From: Clostridiales bacterium
GTDB lineage: Bacteria; Bacillota; Clostridia; Saccharofermentanales; Saccharofermentanaceae
Assembly: GCA_017478485.1 (NCBI GenBank)
Contig: JAFVDI010000003.1
Coordinates: forward strand, 124,001-188,000
Direction of reading: 5' to 3'
DNA: 64,000 bases
Part shown: piece by piece, positions 39,544 to 48,555 of the stretch
Position numbering within the stretch: the stretch's first letter is position 1
Layout: each line of letters opens with the position of its first letter
Notes under the pieces: generated by a model
Told to the model about the DNA's origin: nothing
Seen by the model: only the letters and a program-made list of their open reading frames with translations
Databases searched by the model: none
Position numbers and translations under genes: made by a program

Positions 39544-41618
39544 ACACCGATAAGAAAAAAGCCGGAAAACCGTTGCTGCATCACATCCTCGCGCTCACGC
39601 TTGCTGCCGTGTCAGTAATTGCGATCGTATATTACGGCTCGCTTCCGGTAAGTTATGACTACAAGATCGGATCGATCGCCGTTTCGGATATCTATGCGCC
39701 CAGATCTTTCACGGATACATATGAGACTAAAAGAAGGGCGATCATTGCAAGAGAGAATGCCGATGACATCTTCGTAAAGTCAACAACTGTTTCTGACGAG
39801 AATATCAGCCGAACGAAGCAATTCTTCGATCTTGCTGACCAGGTCAGGACAGACCTTATGAGGGAGAGGATCACAAATTCTCAGCTGTCTTCCACAGAAG
39901 GTGCGAACAGGCTTGCAAGGAAAGTTTCACAGACATTGAAAAAGGAGATCCCCGCATCCAGGCTCGTTGCATTCATCGATATGAGCTCTACGGCATTTCC
40001 TTTCATACGCGATAAGTCAGTTTCCATGGTTCAGCTCCTCATGACTGAAGAGATCGGCCAGGATGACCTTTCTACCAAGATCATGCTTCAGATAAGCAGC
40101 TTCAAACAGACGTCACCTTCTTATTCAAGTTATGCCGACTCCATGTCCGCGGTGCTTCATGCGATCATCGAGCCTAACATAATCTATGATGAGACGGCAT
40201 CGGCTGATGCTGCAGAGAACGCATACAATGCGGTAATGAACGATCCTGTCACGATCGACAAAGGTTCTAGACTTGTTGAGAACGGAAGCAAAATCGATGA
40301 GCACATCTACCAGAACCTTGTAGATCTCGAACTTATCCGTGACAATAAATTCGACCTCGTCATTCTTTTGAGAGTCACGCTTTATATTGCGGTACTCGTA
40401 ATATGCGGATTGTTCTATCTGAATTCGGAAGTGAAGAGGTTCTCCGTCGATAATCCTGTTTTCTACATGCTTATCGTTACATTCATTGTGCCTGTCGCCG
40501 CTTCTATATATCTCTCACGGCTTTCTCCGCTGTTCTGCATAGTCGTATTCTTTACCGCGGTATCTTCGACCTATCTCGGAACGCATAACGGAATCATTCT
40601 TTCATTGCTGGATTTCATGCTCATATGGCCGGTTTATAATTTCGATGCTCAGCTGCTGTTCATCAGCGTTATCGTTATCATTTCCTGTGCCGTTTTCGCG
40701 GGAAAATCATCAAGGATATCCTCCAATGCTTCGATTATCCTGTATCCGACGATCGCCGCTGTTACGGCTTCGCTCTGCTACGGATTCCTTAACGGCGCTA
40801 CCCGTGATGAATTCATCAATTCAGGTGTTTTCTCCCTGATCAGCTGCATCGCTTCTCTTGTAGCGGCAGTCGGTCTTTCTCCGATCTACGAACTCCTCAG
40901 CAATGCGGCTTCTCCTGTTAAGCTCATTTCGCTCAGCCAGCCGGGACAGCATCTGCTTAAGAGACTCTTCATGGAAGCTTCAGGTACATATTCACATTCA
41001 ATGATGGTCGCAAATCTCGCAGACTCCGCAGCAGAAGCTATCGGTGCCGATGCGCTCCTTTGCAAGGTTGCAGCCTACTATCATGACATCGGAAAGCTCG
41101 AGGCTCCGATGTACTTCACCGAAAACCAGACTGACGGAAATAACCCTCATGATGCTCTTCCGGTTATGGACAGCGTTAAGATTATTACGGCTCATACGGA
41201 GGACGGAGTCAAGCTCGCCAAAAAGGAGCATCTTCCCATGCCCATCATCAAGATCATCGATGAGCATCACGGCAATTCAGTTCCCGCATATTTCTATTAC
41301 AAGGCATGCGAAGAGGCCAAGGCTAAGGGCCTCGAACCGCCGGACATCAACAATTTCAGATACAAAGGACATATACCTTCTTCAAGGGAATCCGCTGTCG
41401 TCATGCTTGCGGATACCACGGAGGCTGCAGTAAGGTCCAAGAAGATCACCACTGCCGACGGCGCTGAAGAGCTTATCAGGACTTTGGTAAAAGATAAGAT
41501 CGAACACGACCAGCTGATCAATTCGGGTCTGTCATTTGATGATATCGAGAATATCATCCGCTCATTCAGGCAGATCTACGAAGGTATGTTCCACGAAAGG
41601 ATCAAGTACCCCTCATGA
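39540..41618 (+). CDS. pgpH: PgpH-type cyclic di-AMP phosphodiesterase
   Basis: A 692-aa membrane enzyme. It has a helix near residues 12-33, an extracellular domain of about 230 residues, seven closely spaced membrane helices (about 275-450) and a cytoplasmic HD domain with His515-Asp516 in YYHDIGKL. It also has SHSMMVA and IDEHHG metal-ligand motifs. PgpH proteins hydrolyse cyclic di-AMP to pApA and so influence potassium, osmotic and wall balance. The position between phoH and ybeY is the usual Firmicutes order. The ATG overlaps the phoH stop (ATGA), and the end overlaps the next gene by 4 bp. Confidence 0.93.
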   Translation: MNTDKKKAGKPLLHHILALTLAAVSVIAIVYYGSLPVSYDYKIGSIAVSDIYAPRSFTDTYETKRRAIIARENADDIFVKSTTVSDENISRTKQFFDLADQVRTDLMRERITNSQLSSTEGANRLARKVSQTLKKEIPASRLVAFIDMSSTAFPFIRDKSVSMVQLLMTEEIGQDDLSTKIMLQISSFKQTSPSYSSYADSMSAVLHAIIEPNIIYDETASADAAENAYNAVMNDPVTIDKGSRLVENGSKIDEHIYQNLVDLELIRDNKFDLVILLRVTLYIAVLVICGLFYLNSEVKRFSVDNPVFYMLIVTFIVPVAASIYLSRLSPLFCIVVFFTAVSSTYLGTHNGIILSLLDFMLIWPVYNFDAQLLFISVIVIISCAVFAGKSSRISSNASIILYPTIAAVTASLCYGFLNGATRDEFINSGVFSLISCIASLVAAVGLSPIYELLSNAASPVKLISLSQPGQHLLKRLFMEASGTYSHSMMVANLADSAAEAIGADALLCKVAAYYHDIGKLEAPMYFTENQTDGNNPHDALPVMDSVKIITAHTEDGVKLAKKEHLPMPIIKIIDEHHGNSVPAYFYYKACEEAKAKGLEPPDINNFRYKGHIPSSRESAVVMLADTTEAAVRSKKITTADGAEELIRTLVKDKIEHDQLINSGLSFDDIENIIRSFRQIYEGMFHERIKYPS

Positions 41619-43165
41619 TCATAAAGACAGTATTTTCAGACGAAAAGCATCCGGAAGAATCACTCGGATCCGTACTTGGATATATTCCAGGGCTTTCAGA
41701 AGCAGTGTGCTCTGAAGAATTTCTTTCGCCTCAGGTGTTAAGGACTATGAAGGAAGCGTATGTTACGCTTTCTTTCGTTACCCCGGAAGAGATAAAGGAA
41801 GTCAATTCCGAGCAGCGCGGATTTGATAAAGAGACTGACTGTCTTTCGTTCCCGATGTTTGACATAAAGGACGGAAGCTTTTTGGAGATACCTTCGGCAG
41901 GCGACTATGAGACTGACGAAGATGGAAATGAGGCTCTCTGCTACGGCGATATCCTTATAAATCTCTCTGCTGCTGAAACGCAGAGCGAACAGTACGGACA
42001 TTCGTTTGAGAGGGAAGTCGTTTTCCTCGCTGCGCATTCGCTCCTTCATCTTTTCGGATACGACCATATCGAAAAGAAGGACGAGAAACTAATGATCACC
42101 AAGCAGAAGCGTCTCATGGCTGCTTTGGGTCTTGCTTTCGACGACGAGCTCGAAGATGTTTACGAGATGGATGATCACGCAGACGAAAAGAGTTCCGGTG
42201 CTAAGGAAGAAGATGATTTCATCCCTGCGGGAACGCCATGTGCCCACTGCGGAACAGTTGCTCTGCTCGGGCGTCCGAATGTCGGAAAGTCCACGCTTTT
42301 AAACTGTATCGCGGGAATGAAGATCGCGATCGTTTCCCATAAGCCGCAGACAACAAGGACCAACATCAGGTCCATCTATAATACCGAAGATACGCAGATA
42401 ATCTTTACGGATACTCCCGGTGTGCATAAGCCGGGAACCAAGATGGGCGGCTTCATGGTTGAGAGATCATTCAGGTCTGCCATCGCAGCTGACGTTGTTC
42501 TTCTCATTGCAGACGGCAGGTTCAAAGAACCCGGCAGCGTTGAAAAGCGTCTTATCGCTCTTTGCCGCGAGAATAAGAAGAGAGTTGTTCTTGCGATCAA
42601 CAGGGAAGACGAAGTAGGCAGAAACGCATTGCTTCCCATAACCGCTAACTATTCGCAGCTTTATGATTTCGAGGATGTTGTTCCCATAAGCGCAAAGACA
42701 GGCAGAGGCGTTGATACGCTCCTCAAGGTCCTTACCGGCCTTCTGCCCGAAGGCCCGAGGCTTTATGACGGAGAATACCTGACCGACCAGACCGAGCGTG
42801 AGATCGCAGGTGAGATGATCCGTGAACAGATCCTTCACTATACCGATCAGGAGATACCTCACGGTACGGCTGTCATCGTTACCGAGTTTAAAGAGACTGC
42901 CGATGAAGACGGACAGGATGAGTATGACCGTTCCATTGTTGTCATCAAAGCTGATATCCTCTGCCTCAGGAAGACTCATAAAGGAATACTAATCGGTGAG
43001 GACGGCAAGATGATCAAGAGGATCGGAACTGCCGCAAGAAAGAATATCGAGAGGATGCTCGGATGCAAGGTCTATCTTGATCTTTACGTTAAGGTCAGGG
43101 AAGACTGGCAGAACAACGATGCCATCTTAAAGGAGACAGGTCTTTCCGATACGGAGGAAGACTGA
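41615..43165 (+). CDS. YbeY-Era fusion: rRNA-maturation endonuclease joined to GTPase Era
   Basis: One uninterrupted 516-aa frame. Residues 1-165 are YbeY, with NSEQRGFDKETDCLSFP and the zinc triad His141, His145 and His151 in HSLLHLFGYDH (Ser replaces the usual Gly). About 166-212 is an acidic linker with a CAHC. From 213 it is Era: G1 GRPNVGKS (219-226), G2 QTTRT, G3 DTPG (266-269), G4 NRED (329-332, normally NKxD), G5 ISAKTG, then a C-terminal KH domain with LRKTHKGILIGEDG. YbeY processes 16S rRNA ends and Era binds the 3' end during 30S assembly, so the fusion joins successive steps. Bacillus has dgkA and cdd between these genes; both are missing here. Confidence 0.95.
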   Translation: MIIKTVFSDEKHPEESLGSVLGYIPGLSEAVCSEEFLSPQVLRTMKEAYVTLSFVTPEEIKEVNSEQRGFDKETDCLSFPMFDIKDGSFLEIPSAGDYETDEDGNEALCYGDILINLSAAETQSEQYGHSFEREVVFLAAHSLLHLFGYDHIEKKDEKLMITKQKRLMAALGLAFDDELEDVYEMDDHADEKSSGAKEEDDFIPAGTPCAHCGTVALLGRPNVGKSTLLNCIAGMKIAIVSHKPQTTRTNIRSIYNTEDTQIIFTDTPGVHKPGTKMGGFMVERSFRSAIAADVVLLIADGRFKEPGSVEKRLIALCRENKKRVVLAINREDEVGRNALLPITANYSQLYDFEDVVPISAKTGRGVDTLLKVLTGLLPEGPRLYDGEYLTDQTEREIAGEMIREQILHYTDQEIPHGTAVIVTEFKETADEDGQDEYDRSIVVIKADILCLRKTHKGILIGEDGKMIKRIGTAARKNIERMLGCKVYLDLYVKVREDWQNNDAILKETGLSDTEED

Positions 43166-43938
43166 TGGAACCGTTCTCCTGCAGGGGGATAATCTTAGCT
43201 TCGCGTGAATTCAAGGAAAAAGACCGCCTGGTCTCCGTTCTTACGGCAGACAGGGGGCTTGTCACCATCTGCGCAAAGGGCTCCGGACGTCCCGGAAGCA
43301 AATCTGCATTTGCATCTATCCCGTTTATGGTCTGTGATTTCGTCGTCAGCGTTTCTCACGGATACTACTATCTCAAGGAAGGAAGCATCGTCGAAAATAA
43401 CTCGGACATAATGAACAGCCTTGAGACCATGACCTGTGCGTCACACATGGCTTCGTGCCTTCTTGATTCGACATTTCAGGGAGACATGGCGCATGAAGCT
43501 TACGAACTTGCGGCATATGCGTTCTACATGCTCGCAAAGAATCCCAAGGACTATCTCGTTATCTATTCGGCTTTCAACTGGCGTCTGCTTACTGTAGCCG
43601 GACTTACAGTAAGATACGAAGTCACAAATAACGGCGGTGAAGCTGTCTCGCCGGGTAATTCATATCTCGTAAGCCTTACCGGCGGAACGATCGAGATTGC
43701 AAAGAACACAAAGGCGGGACGCCTTACGGGAACCGACTACCGCATTCTTTCCTTTGACTGCATCGATGCACTTAACTATTTTGCTGATTGTCCTGTAAAC
43801 AGGCTCTTTACGGCAAAGGCATCGGATTCAGTGTTATCAGATCTTAAGGATTTCACGACCGCATATCTTTCGGTCCAGTTCGATAAAGATTACGACGGGC
43901 TGAAGCTGCTTGATGAAATTGCTGCAGGCAGAAGATAA
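43165..43938 (+). CDS. recO: DNA repair protein RecO
   Basis: A 257-aa protein. The N-terminal OB-fold begins with CRGIILASREFKEKDRLVSVLT and LVTICAKGSGRPGSK, as in the family, and a helical C-terminal domain follows. RecO with RecR loads RecA on SSB-coated single-stranded DNA. It is the last gene of the operon, sharing one base with the YbeY-Era stop (TGATG). Its 3' end is only 4 bp from the convergent helicase gene, and no terminator hairpin is visible between them. Confidence 0.9.
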   Translation: MEPFSCRGIILASREFKEKDRLVSVLTADRGLVTICAKGSGRPGSKSAFASIPFMVCDFVVSVSHGYYYLKEGSIVENNSDIMNSLETMTCASHMASCLLDSTFQGDMAHEAYELAAYAFYMLAKNPKDYLVIYSAFNWRLLTVAGLTVRYEVTNNGGEAVSPGNSYLVSLTGGTIEIAKNTKAGRLTGTDYRILSFDCIDALNYFADCPVNRLFTAKASDSVLSDLKDFTTAYLSVQFDKDYDGLKLLDEIAAGRR

Positions 43939-43942
43939 GACG

Positions 43943-46324
43943 TCAGATCCTCCAGTGATCCGGGAACAGCATTACATATTCTGGCGTTTCGAGCCTGGAA
44001 TCTATGAGAAGTGCAAAACCGGTATCTTCCTCGGTCCTGATAACTCGTCCGACAGCCTGAAGTACCTTCTGCCAGCCCGGGAACCTGTATGCGAAAGCAA
44101 ATCCGTCACCGAACTTCTCAGAATAGTAATTGAGAAGGATCTGCCTTTCGGGGGTGACCTTTGGAAGTCCTACTCCGACAATTATTACTCCTGAAAGCCT
44201 GTCTCCGACCAGATCTATTCCTTCACCGAAATGACCGCCCAATACAGCCGTGCCTATCAGCAGGCCTTTGGATGCTTCGGCAAATGCCGAAAGGTAATCG
44301 GTTTTGTCTTTCTCGGTCATTTCGGGAAACTGCGAAACAACCCTGCAGGAATCTTCACCGGATCCTTTGCCGTCAGCGCCAAGCCTTTCAGAGACCATGG
44401 GCATTATCTGGTTCATATATTCAAATGAAGGGAAGAAGACCATATAGTTACCGGTCATTCCTTCAAGCGCGGATATTATCTTTCCGGCAAGTTCGTTCTT
44501 CGTTGCGTCGCGGTTCTTGTACGCCGTGCTGATCTCTGTATCGATCATGATCTCGAGATTCTCGGGCGGGAAAGGGGAAGGGAGCTGAAGAGTTGAGGTA
44601 TAATCAGCATCTCTTCCGACAAGACAGTTCTTGTAATACTCAAAGGGCGAGAGCGTTGCCGAAAAGAATATCACCGGGAGCTTATCCCTGATTATGCTGT
44701 CGAGCTTTGCCGAACAGTCTAGACAATCAAGAGTCAGGACAATGTCTGCTTTGTCCTTGCCCATGGTAGTAATGTAGGAATTATCAAAGTAGTGTTCGAG
44801 GACAGTTAGGAAATATCTTGCCTCAAAGAAGAACTTCATTGCAGTCCTTCTGGTCTGGCCCTGTTCAATGCCGTCCAAGATATCTCCCAGACACTTTACG
44901 GTGTACCACATCTTGGCGTAGAGCTTCCTCGGAGGCTGCCTCATGGCTTCCCAGCCGTCAGTTCTTATGATCTTGCGTTCTTCGGCTTCTTCCAGCACGG
45001 CAAAACAGGAACTGTTGTTCATGAACATCTGCGAAGCCGTAACGAAATACTGTCTTAACTGGTGGATGAGCGCTGAGATCCTGGTGTCCCTGTCATTGAA
45101 ATCCTTGATCATCTCATCGATAAGGCTTAACGAGAATGAAGCGGAGAACATATCCCTGCCGCGGTCTATCATGTTGTGTGCCTCGTCAACGAGGACTGCG
45201 CATCTCGGTTCACCCGGGTCATCAGACATAAGCTTTACTCTCGGATGAAATATATGGTTATAGTCTCCGATGATTACAGTGCAGAATTCCATGGTGTCTA
45301 TCATGAATTCATGAGGGCACAGACCGAAACGTCCCGCGATCTCTGAAACGATATCCGGAGTGATCTCATCTCTGGTGAGTATCTCTTCCAATGCGGGCTT
45401 GAGCTTGCCGTAGTAGTTCTTGGCAAGAGGACAGAACTTGGCATCGCACTCAGTGCCATAGGGACACATTTTCTCTTTGGACTGAAGCAGGATGGACCTG
45501 ATCAGAAGCCCCTTGGCGCGCATGTCATTTAAGGCTTTTGATGCAACATCTCTGGTTGCTGTCTTTGCGGTCAGATAATAGATCTTCTCGTATCTTCCGC
45601 GCTGAAGGCCTTTGATCGCAGGGTAGAGCGTAGAGATGGTCTTGCCTATGCCCGTCGGTGCCTCTACGAAAAGAGTGGATCCAGAAGTGAGCGAGAGAAG
45701 GGCCTTCTTCATGAATTCCTTTTGTCCCGAACGGATGACATCGTAAGGGAATGTGGCCTGCTTTACGGAAGACATCATCTCTCCGCCGTAATCAAGAAGG
45801 CGCTTCGCAAAGACTGCATACTCCATGCATACCGATTCGAAGAAGGTCTCCGCTTCTTCATAAGACATCGCATAGCTTTCTTCATAAGCTTTGAATGTTG
45901 TGACGGAAACGTATCTGAGTGTCAGAGTGACATCCATGACGTCGCTGTTGGAGAAGATGTACATCGCTCCGTAGAGCTTGAGCTGTGTGATATGCTCGGG
46001 TCTTACCAGACTCTTGAAACTGTCCCTTGCGGAATTGAAAGACTTGATCTCGAAGATCCTCGGAGCCTTGTTCTTCTCCTCCAGGAGAGCGTCAAAACGG
46101 CCCTGGACGCGGAGATTCAGACCCGGCTGGCCGTCATAGACCCAGGAAAGCTGTTCTTCGGTGGTAACGACTTCACCGTATTCTTTCTTAAGTTCCGAAA
46201 AGACCTTCTGGTGAAGCCTGGTCCCCTCGATGCCGCTGACAGACTGATATGACCCGCCGGCAAGGTCGCCTGCGCGGGATACGTACTGTGAGAGGGATGT
46301 AACTGAAACCGAGATCTCTTTCAT
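43943..46324 (-). CDS. Rad3/XPD-type iron-sulfur helicase with N-terminal nuclease domain
   Basis: A 793-aa protein. The first 180 residues look like a PD-(D/E)XK domain: GRFDAL, FEIKSF (D and ExK) and a QLKLY motif. The helicase follows, with Walker A APTGIGKT, DEAH in LVDEAHNM, late motifs TAVLGGHFGEGIDL and QAVGRVIRT, and four spaced cysteines (CPYGTEC, FCP, LCPHE) between them, typical of the 4Fe-4S helicases DinG/XPD. A 5'-to-3' DNA helicase with cutting activity is inferred. The domain order recalls Dna2- or Cas4-like nuclease plus helicase architectures. It stands alone on the minus strand, convergent with recO; role in repair is likely but not shown. Confidence 0.87.
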   Translation of the reverse strand: MKEISVSVTSLSQYVSRAGDLAGGSYQSVSGIEGTRLHQKVFSELKKEYGEVVTTEEQLSWVYDGQPGLNLRVQGRFDALLEEKNKAPRIFEIKSFNSARDSFKSLVRPEHITQLKLYGAMYIFSNSDVMDVTLTLRYVSVTTFKAYEESYAMSYEEAETFFESVCMEYAVFAKRLLDYGGEMMSSVKQATFPYDVIRSGQKEFMKKALLSLTSGSTLFVEAPTGIGKTISTLYPAIKGLQRGRYEKIYYLTAKTATRDVASKALNDMRAKGLLIRSILLQSKEKMCPYGTECDAKFCPLAKNYYGKLKPALEEILTRDEITPDIVSEIAGRFGLCPHEFMIDTMEFCTVIIGDYNHIFHPRVKLMSDDPGEPRCAVLVDEAHNMIDRGRDMFSASFSLSLIDEMIKDFNDRDTRISALIHQLRQYFVTASQMFMNNSSCFAVLEEAEERKIIRTDGWEAMRQPPRKLYAKMWYTVKCLGDILDGIEQGQTRRTAMKFFFEARYFLTVLEHYFDNSYITTMGKDKADIVLTLDCLDCSAKLDSIIRDKLPVIFFSATLSPFEYYKNCLVGRDADYTSTLQLPSPFPPENLEIMIDTEISTAYKNRDATKNELAGKIISALEGMTGNYMVFFPSFEYMNQIMPMVSERLGADGKGSGEDSCRVVSQFPEMTEKDKTDYLSAFAEASKGLLIGTAVLGGHFGEGIDLVGDRLSGVIIVGVGLPKVTPERQILLNYYSEKFGDGFAFAYRFPGWQKVLQAVGRVIRTEEDTGFALLIDSRLETPEYVMLFPDHWRI

Positions 46325-46398
46325 AGGATAATTATATAGTTTTTATTTATTCATTAAAGGAGACAACTCTAGGTTGTCCGCTAAGTCAAAAGCCGATA

Positions 46399-46427
46399 TT
46401 GAAAAAAGAAAACCGTTGTTATAGAAT
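46399..46427 (+). promoter_or_regulatory. Promoter of the tRNA-Leu gene
   Basis: TTGAAA (46399-46404) and TAGAAT (46422-46427) are 17 bp apart, giving a start about 4 nt before the mature tRNA. Upstream, GACAAC/GTTGTC at 46362-46378 is a short inverted repeat of unknown meaning. Confidence 0.7.
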
Positions 46428-46437
46428 TTACGGGCAC

Positions 46438-46524
46438 GCAGATGTGGTGGAATTGGCAGACGCGCTAGCTTCAGGTGCTAGTGGGAGCAATCTCGTGCGG
46501 GTTCAAGTCCCGCCATCTGCACCA
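46438..46524 (+). tRNA. tRNA-Leu (anticodon CAG)
   Basis: Acceptor GCAGATG (46438-46444) pairs with CATCTGC (46514-46520). The discriminator A and an encoded CCA follow (46521-46524). The anticodon stem CTAGC/GCTAG encloses the loop TTCAGGT, giving anticodon CAG, which reads CUG. A long variable arm, as in class II leucine tRNAs, and a GCGGG-TTCAAGT-CCCGC T-arm are present. Confidence 0.96.
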
Positions 46525-46538
46525 AATGATATCAATTT

Positions 46539-46575
46539 CCCTCATATTTCTTACAAATATGAGGGTTTATTTTTT
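46539..46575 (+). terminator. Terminator of the tRNA-Leu gene
   Basis: CCCTCATATTT (46539-46549) pairs perfectly with AAATATGAGGG (46555-46565); a long T-run follows. Confidence 0.9.
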
Positions 46576-46631
46576 TTGATTTATTTGTATACTCTTGCCA
46601 TTGTAAAAAAATACACAGGGGGAAGTTTTTT

Positions 46632-47561
46632 ATGCAGAGCATTAAAACAAAGGTGCTTACAATGTTTATGTCATTCGTCATGGCAGTGGCAATGTTTCCG
46701 GCACTTGGTTCCAACGCGGCAACATTAGCATGGACTTATAACAACATTGTATATAAGTTCAATGAATCTACTGGAGTTATGACTGTTACCGGTACTGGTG
46801 AAATGTTTAATTTTACCGCATTAGACACAAATGGTGACAAGAGACCTGACAAAACAAACGCACCTTGGTTCGATACCAAGACAAATTATTACTATAAGAT
46901 CAAGAAAGTAATTATTGGTGATGGCATTACCAAGATCGGTGATAATTCTTTCTGCAGATGCTACAATATCGAGAGCGTAGAATTTCAGAGCACTGGAAGC
47001 CTCAAGACTATCGGTACACAGGCTTTTTATGATTGCTATCATCTTACAAGCCTCGGGCTTCCTAACGGCCTCGTAACTGTTGGCAGAAATTCTTTCGCGT
47101 ATAACAGTGCTTTGCAGTCTGTTTCAATTCCCAATACAGTTAAGACGATCGCTTATGGTGCTTTTGCTTGTTGTTCAAATCTTGCAAAGGTTTATATTCC
47201 CAAAAGCGTTTCTTCACTCGGAGACTTTGCTTTTAAGAGCAATTACAAGCTTTCTGCCGTAACCGGTGGCGCAGGTCTTACATCTATCGGCAGACAGGCT
47301 TTCGAATATACATATAAGCTCAGAACATTTAGCATCACATCTAAGAAGCTTTCAAGAATCGGTCAGTGCTGCTTCTATTGTTCCGGTCTTAAGACTATCA
47401 AGATCAAGAAGACAACAAAGCTTAAGAAGAAGAAGGTTAAGGGTTCTCTCTATCTCTCTTCCGTTAAGACCGTTAAGGTTAAGAAGTCAAAGGTTAGAAA
47501 GTATAGAAAGTTCTTTACTTACAGAAACTGCGGTAAGAGAAGAGTTAAGGTTAAGAAGTAA
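46632..47561 (+). CDS. Small secreted BspA-type LRR protein (309 aa)
   Basis: The fourth member of the surface family in this window. It has a signal peptide (1-28, ending LGSNAA), no acidic stalk, a cap region with GVMTVTGTGEM, then a BspA leucine-rich block (about 85-240) with IG-x-x-F units, and the shared lysine-rich tail (KTTKLKKKKVKGSL to the end). The tail differs slightly, ending NCGKRRVKVKK. It is the minimal version of the architecture, an LRR block plus tail, which suggests these two parts form the functional core. AGGGGGAA precedes the ATG. It is transcribed separately from the tRNA upstream, and a strong terminator follows. Confidence 0.88.
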   Translation: MQSIKTKVLTMFMSFVMAVAMFPALGSNAATLAWTYNNIVYKFNESTGVMTVTGTGEMFNFTALDTNGDKRPDKTNAPWFDTKTNYYYKIKKVIIGDGITKIGDNSFCRCYNIESVEFQSTGSLKTIGTQAFYDCYHLTSLGLPNGLVTVGRNSFAYNSALQSVSIPNTVKTIAYGAFACCSNLAKVYIPKSVSSLGDFAFKSNYKLSAVTGGAGLTSIGRQAFEYTYKLRTFSITSKKLSRIGQCCFYCSGLKTIKIKKTTKLKKKKVKGSLYLSSVKTVKVKKSKVRKYRKFFTYRNCGKRRVKVKK

Positions 47562-47583
47562 TTCATTAACGAATCTGATAACG

Positions 47584-47611
47584 GAGCCCGGCATATGCCG
47601 GGCTCTTTTTA
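47584..47611 (+). terminator. Terminator after the 309-aa surface protein gene
   Basis: GAGCCCGGC (47584-47592) and GCCGGGCTC (47597-47605) form a perfect 9-bp stem with loop ATAT, followed by T5. A TATAAT at 47616-47621 just after it may serve the next gene. Confidence 0.92.
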
Positions 47612-47648
47612 TTGCTATAATACGCAGTATCAAATGGTGAGGGTGACT

Positions 47649-48479
47649 ATGAACGGCAAGACTTTATATGTTTCAGACCTTGACGGTACGCTGATGCATA
47701 ACGATCTTTCAATATCTGATCATTCTGTCGGGGTCATTAATGAACTGGTGGAAAAGGGGTTCGGATTCACTTACGCAACGGCTCGCTCCATAAACAGTGC
47801 CAGAGAGATTACGGGCCGGCTGAAGCTAAAGCTTCCGGTAATTACCAGAAATGGAGCTGTCCTGGCTGACAATACAACCGGAAAGTATTTGGAAAAGGCT
47901 GTTTTTACCGGAGCAGAGGTAAAGCTGTTAAAGGAACTCATACCGGAGCTCCCAAGGTGCGGTTTTGTATCCTGTTTTATCGGTGACGATATGATCAAGG
48001 CGTATGTTCCGGCAGTGCATACAAAGTGCTTTCAGGCTTATCTCGATTACTATAAAGATGACCGTGCCAAGACCGAAGTTGCAGATCTTGACGGGATGTT
48101 CTGCGGAGTCCCGGGCTATGTAACTTTGATAAGTGACAAAGAAGACCTTGAACCCGTATATGAAAGAGTTAAGGATTATCCCGGCTGGGAATGCATATTC
48201 CAGAAGGATATATACAGGGACGAGTACTGGCTTGAGATATGCCCTCAGAACTGCACAAAAGCCAAATCCATTCTAAAACTTAAAGAGAAGTACGGTTTTG
48301 AAAGAGTCGTTGTTTTCGGTGATTCCGTGAATGACCTTCCGATGTTTAAGGCGGCTGACGAAGCTTATGCTGTAGCCAATGCCATAGATGAATTGAAAGC
48401 GGCTGCCACGGCCGTAATCGGCAGCAATGAGGAAGATGCCGTCGCTTTGTTTCTTAAAGAACGGCTTGCAGCAGACTGA
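47649..48479 (+). CDS. Cof-type HAD-superfamily phosphatase
   Basis: A 276-aa HAD hydrolase of the Cof/class IIB type. Motif I is DLDGTL (about residues 9-14), motif II lies in TYATARS, and motif IV in FGDSVNDLPMF, with the large cap domain between motifs II and III. Enzymes of this type dephosphorylate sugar phosphates, nucleotides or cofactors such as FMN; the substrate cannot be inferred. The ATG at 47649 is used because the protein then starts right before motif I and GGTGAGGGTG precedes it; a longer start would lie in the upstream terminator. Confidence 0.88.
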   Translation: MNGKTLYVSDLDGTLMHNDLSISDHSVGVINELVEKGFGFTYATARSINSAREITGRLKLKLPVITRNGAVLADNTTGKYLEKAVFTGAEVKLLKELIPELPRCGFVSCFIGDDMIKAYVPAVHTKCFQAYLDYYKDDRAKTEVADLDGMFCGVPGYVTLISDKEDLEPVYERVKDYPGWECIFQKDIYRDEYWLEICPQNCTKAKSILKLKEKYGFERVVVFGDSVNDLPMFKAADEAYAVANAIDELKAAATAVIGSNEEDAVALFLKERLAAD

Positions 48480-48505
48480 CAACCGGCATAAACAAACTGT
48501 ATAAT
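48476..48505 (+). promoter_or_regulatory. Predicted promoter of the fumarate-reductase-like operon
   Basis: CTGACA (48476-48481) and a perfect TATAAT (48500-48505) are 18 bp apart; the leader is about 44 nt and contains AAGGAG. Confidence 0.6.
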
Positions 48506-48555
48506 GAGAAGAAAAGATGCAGGCGGAACGGGAAACAATCTGTTAAGGAGTCCTG

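Noticed and set aside
46399..46728. Open frame of 109 codons across the tRNA-Leu region
   Set aside because: It runs through the tRNA gene, its terminator and the start of the next gene in another frame; it has no protein-like pattern.
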